Assembly (NCBI GenBank): GCA_023014365.1
Contig: JAEBUN010000045.1
Location: forward strand, 186,001 to 250,000
Reading direction: 5' to 3'
Length of the DNA stretch: 64,000 bases
DNA from: Lepiota brunneoincarnata
Lineage: Eukaryota; Basidiomycota; Agaricomycetes; Agaricales; Agaricaceae
In this document: one piece after another, positions 54,471-64,000 of the stretch
Layout: every line of letters begins with the position of its first letter
Numbering within the stretch: position 1 is the first letter of the stretch
The notes under the pieces: model-generated
Seen by the model: the letters and a program-made list of their open reading frames with translations, nothing else
What the model was told of the DNA's origin: nothing
Databases searched by the model: none
Translations under genes and position numbers: made by a program

Positions 54471-55560
54471 AAGATTTATGCCGAAACTTGCCTATCCGGA
54501 TTCTGGAGCACTCTCCGGTGCTTACATCACCGTCTTCGCCGTTCATGGAATGGGGTTAAATCTGGTGTTTTGTGAAAATTGTTGTCAATATGTCTGTATT
54601 TATCAGCAAACGGGCATCTTTGAACGAGTACAGGAACTGGTGAAAAGCGCAAGCATTTGTTTTCATTGCCGTGCCCCTCACGGGTTACCAAGCATCCCGC
54701 ACGTTCACCCAAGAAGGGCTCAACGTGGTCAATTGAGGGTCAGAAGAGGACAAAACAGCCTTCGTGATCAATCGCGTCTGATCTTTATCGACAAATTCCT
54801 GGCGGAAAAACGAATTCCTCTCCAACCAGCCCCGAGTGGGAAGCCTGGAGGCGTAGCGATTATTAGATGGTCTTTGAGCAAACACAGTGACACGTGCTGC
54901 TATTGCCAACGTGGAGTCCTTTGCGCCGGATGTTCTGGCTCTCTTGGCACCACTCATCCACACTCTGATCCTACATGGTCAGTAATACCTTCGTGTTTTG
55001 TGATCCACCTACAACGATAATCCATAGAAGCCCTCGACCAATATCCTCGGTCATCTACTCCATTATCGTAACTGGGTTCCATGGACTTTGATTGACCTGG
55101 CGATTCCCGAAACTGCAGAGATGCCTTTGTTTTGCTTGGTGGGTTTCTGCGTACTTCCAGCACGGCGGCCTTTCAACCCGGAATCGTGATGTGTTCCAAT
55201 TCCTACGTCACTACGCTCGGTCCTCACCCGCCAACAGTCTACAGCCCTGCTTTCGCTGGCCGCAGCCCTGTAATTGACCCCAAACCCGCAAAAATGGGTA
55301 TTCCATATCAAATTCACTTCTACGCACAGATCCTCGATCCATATTGTAACACGTTATACTCCAAAGAAATTAGGGATACGTTCCCTAATATGAAAGCATT
55401 TTTTATCAGTGTAGAACGTGCTGCGTCCTTCGGCCCGATTACTACGTGGATGAATCAAGGTCCTAATTGGGAACACAGGGGAGGATTCATCAAGGCGAAG
55501 ATGTTGAATAGAATCAACCATTTCGTATGTCCGTCGTTTGACATGATGGGATTGTCCTGA
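54471..55560 (+). pseudogene. Alpha/beta-hydrolase remnant
   Basis: Conserved pieces in changing frames: VFAVHGMG near 54530 (the HG motif before the oxyanion region), an intron-like gap, GIFERVQEL, an RG..QASRTFTQEGL stretch near 54680-54725, GKPGGVAIIRWSLS near 54838-54880 in place of the GWSxGN nucleophile elbow, then ALLAPLIHTLI, and at 55290-55530 one open frame with YAQILDPYCN, FPNMKAFFIS, TTWMNQGPNWEHRGG and INHF, the C-terminal block with the catalytic-His region of fungal alpha/beta hydrolases. Several stops and shifts in between. The N-terminus is replaced by dispersed-repeat copy 2. Confidence 0.5.
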
Positions 55561-56205
55561 CGGTTCGCTTCTTTAGAGTTCTTGGATGACCCAAAGATCA
55601 TGCTACATGAATATCAAGACTGCATCGCGAGGACCTTTTGAGCTTTGTCGCGGAACAAGTATAGCACGGCATGGCTTAGTAAAAAATGTGTGCGGGGGAT
55701 CCTGTACTCATGATTTCCTACTCTAAGTAGTGAACGAGGGGAGCTGGGTCATTCCTGGATTTGGAATGCCCGTTTATATGAAGTGAGAACAATGAGATAA
55801 AAATGGGGTGCATCTGGAAGGAACAATTTCTATATCCTTCCGATGTCTTCGAACCTTTATTCCCCGTTGACTCGGGCTATGCCGACTTTGGACGGTATTC
55901 CTTCTCTGGGCCAGTGGCGAAAGTGGATCCTATTGGATCGTTATGTGGGTAATTAGACTAGTACATAGGGGAGGAAGTGCGCTTATCACCAGCTACCGCG
56001 CCTGAACTAAGGTCGGATTTGGTAACGACGGCGGGGATCCTTGTCGGCACCGCCTTGAGAAGCGTCGACCCCTATTTCCTTCTCTCCCTCACCTTTGGCT
56101 CTCCCTCTTCTATTCGGGTATCCCCCATCAACCTGAGACAATAGCACAACCTGTCCTCTTCCTCAGCCAGGATATCTAAAGGCAGCGCCAGGTTTACGAA
56201 ACTCG
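55561..56205. other. Intergenic
   Basis: No gene supported. Confidence 0.4.
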
Positions 56206-56546
56206 TGTAGGAAAGAGAATCATCCTCCAAGACAATCGTAAGGGCGAGGTGTGGTTGACGAAACGACCACAAGCTCGTCTTCTCGACCTCGTGAAACTGG
56301 GTATAAGTACAACTCCAGTTGAGTGAGGGATCGTAGGGAAACTTGAGAGAGCGAGAGAAAGAGAGACTGAGGGAAAGAAACTGCAGGCTGGTTACGCTGT
56401 AGCTTATCGGAGGTCTTATGGCAGCGGAGACATCCTCATCGTTAGGAGCTAAGGTATCTAAGTACAAATGTGCTACTTAAATATCTAAATGAAAATATGA
56501 TGCAGGGACGGATTTCTGCACGCAGGCGAGTTTCCCCCCTCACACT
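56206..56546 (+). repeat. Dispersed ~300 bp repeat, copy 3
   Basis: Closest to copy 1, with the same boundaries (GTGTAGGAAAGAG to CCTCACACT). A minus-strand open frame of 131 codons (56072-56467) overlaps it but is not conserved in the other copies. Confidence 0.8.
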
Positions 56547-59500
56547 CGAACGGGTCCACCTCCACCAGAAGTCTCTCTCTCCCCTGTATTCTCCCATGTC
56601 GGCGACAAAGGTACGTCATGGTGTGAGGCACACGTCCAGTTCCAAGTCCAGGGTCCCCTATGTTCCTCCCTGTCTGCCGTCTAACTCGAATTACAGATCT
56701 CCCACCACAACTGGGTCTCCTATATCCGTAGGATGAGCTGTGTAGAGCCCCTAGAGTATTCAAAGAGGTTCGTTTCCAGCTGATACGAACAATGCATTGA
56801 AGCTATTGCCAACCCTAGCAGCGCCTTCCCCCCCGAATGTGGTACATCGACATGGTTTCTATTGTGATTGGCATTGAACGAGGAGTGGTGCAGAAGTGAA
56901 CCAAGACAGGTGTAGGCAAGATTCGAGGCTGTGATACAGTTTCTGCAGGTGTATCGAGTTCGTTCGGTGTCCTCGGCGAAGGAGAAAGAAGGCCGTCAGG
57001 GGATGCGAAGGGGATGGCACAGCAATAAGTCTTTGCCCGAAAATAAACCTGAATCCGGTGTTCTTCGCATGCTTGCTGGAGTTGAGCCCCGGGTTAGGGT
57101 ACGTTGCTATGTGCAGCTTCTGCGAGAAACCGAGTCGCCAACTCTACTAGGATATGACGGGCGTAAATCTGGCCAATCGTACCGAGTAGGTGTACTTGGG
57201 AATGAGGGTGGAGGAGCTCATTGCATAGGACGACTTCTGTAGCGATCTGCTTCGCTCTATTTGGTGAGAACAGGCTCAGAGACATGGATACATCATCAAT
57301 AATAAAGCCAGATATAAGCGAAGATCCAAACGCACTCTAATCTCACATGGCGAGGCGACTAACAAACATGTAGCAATGGTATCAATGGAGGGATGGGCGA
57401 TGGTTGGTCTCCCCCAGTAGTTTCGTTCTTGGAAAAAGAACATTTATGTAGTTTTGGCATTCCTCGAATTTTCTGCATGTGCAATTGTGGGCGCCAAACC
57501 GTGCAAGGCAAGGGAAGGCGTGATCCCGCAGGTTATTGTTGTGAGGTCGGATGCTGAAATTAAGGAGAAGGGCTAGCAAATCCGCTTCTTGAGGAAAGTA
57601 AACTGCGCAGGGGACTTGTCGGCAACACTCTGGGATAGTTCAGTACTGGTGAGCACTCAGAGAAAAATCAAAACACAGGGATACGTAGTTCGCACACAGG
57701 GTCGTGTGCTCATCTGTCAATTGGCGATGTATCTGTTGCTACATGAAAACGGATCTCGTATTGGCAGAAGGTTTCCGCAACTGGTTAGAATTCCAATGCA
57801 TTCGACAAGTGAAAACCCACATCACGAAAAAAAACCAGCGCAGCTTCTACGGATGACAGAGGGTCAATCAGGTTACGAGATCTGCTCCATGCCGCGGATG
57901 GACGTAGATGCTAGACAAAATTGAACTAGATCTGCTCGTATTCGGGCGACAGAAAGGGCGACAGAATGGATGACAGGTCAGAACCATGCTCTGATAGCTG
58001 CCAGTTCTCTGAAGAACAAACAAGGGTTAAATGGGTGTCCCAACGATCTTGCCATGTTTGCTTTGTTGGTGCCATTTCTGGTATTGGTTTCCCCTCCAGA
58101 AATGCATCTCTCACCCGGGACACAATCACTTCAACCCTCTTTTTTCACTCCTCAGATGGCGTATCGGATAGATACAGACATTCCGTTGGATTATCCAAGT
58201 ACAATCGTGCCACGCCCGCGGCGACAAAGGGGCAAGGCAGGATTACCGTGAGACTATATCCGTCTACGTCCACTCGAATCACCTCTTAATTTTTTTACTC
58301 TCCTCGATCGTTGTCCCCCAGATCTCACTGGATGCAGTGCGTCTCACGTAGTAAGTACTCAAGTCCTCTGTCGCCTACCTTGTCAAACACAAGCCGCGCA
58401 CGCCGCAGTTCGAAGTGTCCTTGATATTAATAATTTAAGCCCGCAGTGTCATATACTTGTTCGACGGGGACAAAACCCCAGGTTGGCTGTGCATTGTCGG
58501 CAACGAGCTTGGTAGGCATCGAGACCAAGCCAGTCGTTACTTACTCTTGACAAGGTGGCTCAGTTCGCTGATGCACAAAATTCTGGGAGCAAGAGCGTCG
58601 TTCCATATGTACTCGGATTGCTGTGAGAAGAGTGCTGCGACTACTGCAAACACATGATGTGTGAACAGCTCAAAGCTTGCGGTGCGAATCTGTCGCCTGC
58701 ATGTGAGCGCTAGTGACCATACGATGGACGGCCTAAGATGGTATGATAGACAAGCACAGGGAAAGGAATGTGTCGTATGTTCTTGGCGTTAAAAAATTGC
58801 TTCCGAGTGCTGTCCCGGATTGTATATTTGTTCTCACCTTCAACTTCGTCGGCATTCGTCGATGAAGGTTTCCCATGACCCTAGTATTTGGAAGATATAA
58901 TAAAGGGAGAAAGCGTAGGGGGGGAGTGGGGAACGGTTCACTCAAGAGCCTCACTCGCTTGTTATCACAGAACCTGGAAAGCTCCCCCGAGCCACCGCAT
59001 CGTAAGAGTCTTGGGACACGAAGAAAAAGGTATCATGTGATCGAGGTTCCAGACGGCGAAGCAAGCCCCAGAAGGGAGAGTAGGTCCGATAGTCTCCTGA
59101 AGGTTCAGCGGAATTGCGCTATAGTAACCTTATGAGTCAGAAGCTTCTCAAGAACCGTGAGGAACATATGCTAGAAGGTGAGGGAATTCAGCCCTAGGTG
59201 GCTCGCCTCACAGCTCAGGGGTTACGGTTTTCCGGTTTAACATAACCCTATCGAGGTCAATGATCGATTGTTTCGCGAGTGATAAGACCAGCGCCATGTC
59301 ACCCAGGGAGGACCACATGACTACCGTTTGTTCTTCCGGTTTTCACAGTTCAGTCATCAGCCCATCAACTCTCTGCTACCTCAGGATTATCCCAAAGTCA
59401 CCGTACTTCAACGTGATTAGGAAGAAGTGGGGTTAATGGGCCAGACGCACCTCCCCCCTGTGAATACATCAAAGTGTACCCCCTGTCAGAACGGTGCCTG

Positions 59501-60300
59501 CGGTCGTTACTCATATCACGGTCCGGCATATCTTCACCTCCGGACCGGGTTGAATTGGGGGGAGTTGTGGCTGCAGAAACGGGGTACGGGTTCCATTCTC
59601 TCAGGCACAGATGACATCAAAGATTACGACGGGGGTGCGAGAGTGACTAGGTTCTCCTGTCCCAGTGCATCAGCAGAAGGACGGAAAAAGAGGAGAATGG
59701 GGTTACGGGCAACAATATACTCTTTATTCTTTGACTTCGTGCCAGTAGAGAGGGGTTGACTTCGGTTCGTGCCGGTGTGCTCGTTGAATGATCTTCTAAC
59801 GCGCCGCATTTGCAACTCTTATGTGTATGCCCTGTATTTGTGTGCCTTGAAACGTTTCCAAGGACACGGACAGCATCAGAGAGATGTCTTTGACTTTGGA
59901 TTCCAGGGGGGTGGGCAGCGACTCGTCTGTCAAACGATAGTTTTCCAAGGTCCTACCTCTTATGTCCAACCTGGTGTGCGGAATATTCGGAGAGCCGTGC
60001 GTAAATGGGCTTGAAGAAGGGTATTCGTGGGCCATCAGCCACTTGTAAGCGAGGGACGAGCCGTTGTGTTTACCACGATTTGGACGGTGGGTGTGTGTGA
60101 ATGATAATAATGACGTTCGGGGCGGAGATTGCCACCAATTGTTCTTTATCTCCTTGACGTCAGGGAATGGATGTCCGAAGGCTATGTTATTGTAGTTCTG
60201 TTATATAGGAAGGCTGAGAAGGGATGTAACCATATACTGAATTATAAAAGAACATTCGTAATATATGAGAGGGACAAATATAGACGAATATTCCACACAT
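56547..60300. other. Long stretch without a firm gene
   Basis: Minus-strand stretches between 57094 and 57285 (IATEVVLCNELLHP, HLLGTIGQIYARHILVELATRFLAEA) and 57690-57880 (AALVFFRDVGFHLSNALEF, ETFCQYEIRFHVATD) look like pieces of a helical protein in several frames and may be a decayed gene; no family recognised. A 79-codon ATG frame at 59796-60035 (minus) has no domain. The rest shows nothing. Confidence 0.3.
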
Positions 60301-61073
60301 TCATGCTGCAGAAGAGCCCAATGATCGCAGGGTACTAGCTCCATCAATGCCTAAAGCCTCCCACAAATTGATCCTGGCCCTATTGAAAAAATCAATCACT
60401 TCGTTAAGATAGGGATAGAACCTTGGTGAGACATACTGCTGTGTGAGCAGGTGGAGGGGGACCCGGCGGCTAATAAAGCAATATACGAGAATAAATCGAA
60501 GGCTCAGGGGAAAATGATGGCATATGGAGAAGAAGGTACTCACAGGGGGGTACTGCTGGGACTGAACATAGCTCTGGTTTGGTTGGCTCGGTTGTCCGGT
60601 GTTCTCATCTCTGACGTAGGGTGGAGGAGGCACTGGCGCATCCGGAAGGTGGTGTTTAGGACCTGTGGGTCCGTATGGGACGGAGCTGCCTGGCGGTCCA
60701 TTGAGATTGTACGCTGCGCCTGAGCTTCCCCCAGCTACGGATTGACTGTGGGCCGAAAAAGCGTCCGCCAAAGAGTCCGCCATAGGGGGGTTTCTGATAG
60801 GATGCTGGGGGCTGCTGGCCAGATGGCTGATTGAGTGCTGCAGCGCGCATGCGCCTCCTGCGCCGGAGCCCACAAAGAAGAAACGCAAAGAGGACGAGGA
60901 CGAGAATGGCTAAAAATGAACTGAATTGAGAGATATGTCACACAGTATTGTCGGTCAAACGCACAGACGACGATGGCCGCAGCGGTACGGCCAAGTCTCC
61001 TTCTTCGAGCTTGCCTGACTGTTTGTGCATAGACCGGGGAAAGTGAAGCGAGCAAGACGAGCAAAGAGGTCAT
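60301..61073 (-). CDS. RCR-like single-pass membrane protein (chitin-deposition regulator type)
   Basis: ATG 61073. Exon 1 (61073-60965) encodes a signal-like segment MTSLLVLLASLSPVYAQT; exon 2 starts at 60909 with a membrane helix (ILVLVLFAFLLCGL) followed by RRRRRM, then a Pro/Tyr/Gly/Gln-rich tail with PPYGG, PVPPPPYV (PPxY-type) and QQYPP. A short ectodomain, one helix, a basic stop-transfer patch and a PY-rich cytoplasmic tail is the architecture of fungal RCR proteins, which regulate chitin deposition and bind Rsp5-type ligases. The frame changes once at the T-run near 60762 (one base too many). A donor (GTGAGT) after QQYPP and an acceptor (CACACAG) lead to a last exon ending at 60301. 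Start and tail are moderately sure. Confidence 0.5.
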
Positions 61074-63450
61074 CGCGGTTGTGGTGCAGGGTCCGCTCAA
61101 CGAGCACCATTGTGATAGGGTAAGACATTGACGTCATCACGGGGCCGGCTAAACGCATATCCGAGCTGGTCCTCGATGCAGGGTCGCATACCCAGGTCCG
61201 ACATGACGGCATCTCCTTCAGATATCCGCGGGGAGCGAACGAGCTGTCCACTGCAAAGAACTGCTGTCGGGGGCCACACGAATCCGCAGCAGCTTCAAAG
61301 GCAAGGGCAGACGTCTCCATCATCAGGTGCTAGGTTCCCCTCCAGCGACAGTGCTTCGCGGGATGGTCAGAAGACGGATTTCTGTCGTGGTATGCATCTC
61401 GTAGCATAACTATGTGGCACGGGTGCTATTGTCATCCCACTCCCAAGCTTGTCTGTCTGTTTTGTTGCTGATCCCTGGTTCTAAAGGTTCAACAAATCTA
61501 TCGGCCTTTGTTTTTCGGTGATGTGCGGTTCGTGATGGCTAGCGACCGTGGCGAGCTCGCGAACCCAACCCATACATATGTTGTTGATGGCTATATATCA
61601 ACAAGTCAGCTTCGAAGCTCGTCTGAGCATCAGTTTTTCTGCCGCAACTAACGTGGCATCAGCGCAAAGACCGATGTAGCGATGCGAACAAAGCATGACC
61701 ACAATCGACTGATTAACCCCCTCCTCCCCCGCGCCTGCCTATCCAATGCCATTGGAAGACGTCCTACTAGCCCCTCGATCAAATGATATCCGACATAACC
61801 GACATACACACATATTGAAGGCGGTACCAAATAACAGCAGGGCGGCGGAATCAAGTAGCGTGATACCAACAACTTCTACAATGGCTGCTGACATGCAGTA
61901 TAACATGCGAGTGAACCCGTCTGACCGTTGTCCATCGAATACCCAGCCCATACGGTATCAGACCTCTCACGACCAGTGCGGATATCACACTAATCAAACT
62001 TTCTCTTGTTTGTGCTTTCTCGTAGAAATTCGACCCCGGAATCTGAGACTTGGGGAACGGTTGGCACGATTTGGGCTACGTGGAATGCATTAGTTATACA
62101 GGATCTGGTGCTAACGGCTAACACCGCCGCTGAGTGCCTTGGTAAGCACTGCGTCTGGTCGTAATACTAGGCCCACATTTGTCATAAGAGATGAGAACGA
62201 GCCATTTCGGGGATACTTTCACCCAGATAAGAGGGGGAGGGGGGTTTCGAGTGCTCAACAGTAATATTGAAAAGGTTACTGCGAGGGGGCAATTAAACCA
62301 TCACCCAGTGGCTCAATGAATCAACGCAGGTCTAGTTAGGACTCTAGCACAAGCCCTCGGCTATGTTATGATCCCACGGGTTCGCGACACAACCGGACTT
62401 CTTTGAACCACTCAGACGAGCTCGCTTATCCTACAAAAGTATGGAACTTTGTATGACTCGAGAACATGTTCCCCTTGCCCCCTTCGTCAGCCTTGCAGCT
62501 ACTAATCAAACCACCGGGGGGCAGAACCTCCATGAAGCGCAGAAGAAAAAACAATGCTTCCCCGTGCATCCTGTTTCTCACCGTCCATGTGGAATCAACA
62601 ACAAAATATGACCTCTTTTGTGCTATAGCAACTTTGGGGGTTCAGATCCACGGCTTTCCTGCCGAGCTCTCCCAGCATCTCACGCACATGACCCATGATG
62701 AACTTCTACCCCTCCTCCCTCTCCCCCTTCTCGCTTACCATTTTGCCACATCCGCTTCTTCCCCCCCCCTCCGTCAAAGTCCAGGCGCTGAGCACTTCGT
62801 ACACAATTCGATTGCACAGCCCTTGAGCTTGATGGAAAGCGGGAGGTTGGAGAAGCTCAGAAGCGGAGTGGAGATGAGTGGGCTTGGCTTTTTGATCTTT
62901 CGTCCTGAACTGACCTAGCCTTGTTGCTTTGTTGCGTGGCGTAAGGAATGAATCAGTTAGGTTGTTGTTCCCTGGGTTCTTTGATTTCTTGAATGAGAAC
63001 GGAGGGGACGTGGGTAGGGCAGGGGGTGGGGGGTTGCCCTGGTGCTGCGACTTCATACGGTCGGGCTCTGATACGGGGGGAAGGCCGCTGGGGTGGGGGT
63101 AAACTCAAGTTGCGGTCAGCAAGGAGCTGGCAGAAGCAAGATTCGATTCGCGCGCTCAATGAAACTTCTAGGAATCATGAGGGAGGAGAGGGGAATGGCA
63201 GATGCCAGACCCCGACTGTCATGAGAAAAAAAAACAGAATGGAAAAACCCCCTCGGGATGGGTGGAATGTGACCTGGAACGAACGTTCCTTCACTGCGCA
63301 CCCTGTCCCTTCCCCATTGCTTCCCTTCGGGTTCTCGCGCTCCCGCGTTGAAACCACCCATTTCGTTCCAGGTTTTTTTTTCGTGGGACGAGCCAAGGGG
63401 GTGGAATGGAACGGGAGTGGCTACTACCTCTCGAAGCTTAACTCTCCCTC
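61074..63450. other. Intergenic
   Basis: Only isolated frames (for example 61746-62093 and 62466-62918, both plus strand) without domain or intron pattern. A TGACGTCA site lies at about 61129-61136 upstream of the RCR-like gene. Confidence 0.35.
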
Positions 63451-63451
63451 C

Positions 63452-63480
63452 ACACACACACCACACACACCACACACACA
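63452..63480. repeat. CA-rich microsatellite
   Basis: CACACACACACCACACACACC repeats, followed by ordinary sequence. Overlapping frames here are low-complexity. Confidence 0.85.
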
Positions 63481-64000
63481 ATGGACGGGTAGCGCCCCCT
63501 TTCTCTGTCATGTCACTTGCTGAGATTTGAAACTGCAGATCGAGCGCCACTGATCCCTGGATTCCATTCAAGGCCGTCGCGCGCTATTCGTTGAGGGCTT
63601 TGAACCAACCAAGAACAAGGAACCAATATCAACAATCATTGATCATGCTGTGAGGACTCGGAGAACCATTCTCATGCTCCGGGTAGTCATCGATAAAGGT
63701 AGCTGAACGGCGCTCGACTTGGGGTTGGGGGTTCAAATCAGGTACATGGGTGGGAGCGGACTCTTTCAATCGGCGCTGGGGAAGGTGGAGGCCCTTGAAG
63801 CGCCTGTCGCTTCACTGTGCATCTGACCGTCAAGATGGGTCGCCGGGGGGGGTGCTAGGTAATTTTTTGAAAAACTAGCCCCTCCTAGATTTTTTTCCGA
63901 GGGTACAGCGTTCGACACTCAGGTCTCAGGGTATGGTGCGTTGCCACTCGGCCGAAGCCCGGCCAGGACGGCGAACAAATCGAACACTTGAGCATGATGA
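63481..64000. other. Intergenic to window end
   Basis: No gene or RNA recognised. Confidence 0.4.

Noticed and set aside
56072..56467. 131-codon minus-strand frame inside repeat copy 3 as a gene
   Set aside because: The frame is not conserved in copies 1 and 2 of the repeat, and it has stops and indels there.
63700..63760. GGTTCAAATC-like B box suggesting a tRNA
   Set aside because: No matching A box, acceptor stem or anticodon arm could be formed; B-box-like words elsewhere also failed.

Overview
The window is nuclear DNA of a filamentous basidiomycete, most likely an Agaricomycete. Genes are split by 45-70 nt GT-AG introns, with two probable GC-AG introns. The protein families are typical of mushroom-forming and Rhizoctonia-like fungi: AIG1-like small P-loop GTPases, tyrosine-kinase-like kinases, NACHT proteins, F-box proteins with long helical tails, single-pass surface proteins ending in PPAY, an RCR-like wall regulator and a chromodomain Ty3/Gypsy element. 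No rRNA, tRNA or CRISPR was found.

Layout. 0-3 kb: two secretory genes on the minus strand. One is cut by the window edge. The other is a small precursor with three near-identical 18-20-residue repeats separated by Lys-Arg, like Kex2-processed peptide precursors. 3-13 kb: a 1.68 kb direct duplication carrying a P-loop GTPase gene and a small ORF (second copy frameshifted). Between the copies lie an unknown gene with tandemly duplicated 3' exons and a broken TKL kinase. 13-19.2 kb: an F-box gene, a secreted protein and a protoglobin (the last two convergent). 19.2-27 kb: two tandem surface-protein paralogues (first intact, second frame-broken) and a zinc-finger protein. 28.4-33.4 kb: three intact genes (two multi-span membrane proteins and a His-rich protein). 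36-38.5 kb: wrecks of a NACHT gene and a TPR/DnaJ-like co-chaperone gene. 41.2-51.6 kb: a complete 10.4 kb Ty3/Gypsy chromovirus with identical 165 bp LTRs and an intact TSD. Its gag-pol is full of in-frame TGA codons and is interrupted by a 611 bp solo LTR, yet two long open frames lie between the chromodomain and the 3' LTR. 51.6-56.6 kb: broken aldo-keto reductase and alpha/beta-hydrolase genes mixed with three copies of a ~300 bp dispersed repeat. 60.3-61.1 kb: an RCR-like membrane protein. The rest looks intergenic.

Two themes stand out. First, an accessory neighbourhood of signalling and possible self/non-self families (GTPase, TKL kinase, NACHT, F-box), many broken. Second, most frame breaks are single-base insertions inside otherwise conserved coding sequence (four in the protoglobin alone). 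This points either to residual long-read insertion errors or to very recent decay, so every pseudogene call here depends on re-sequencing.
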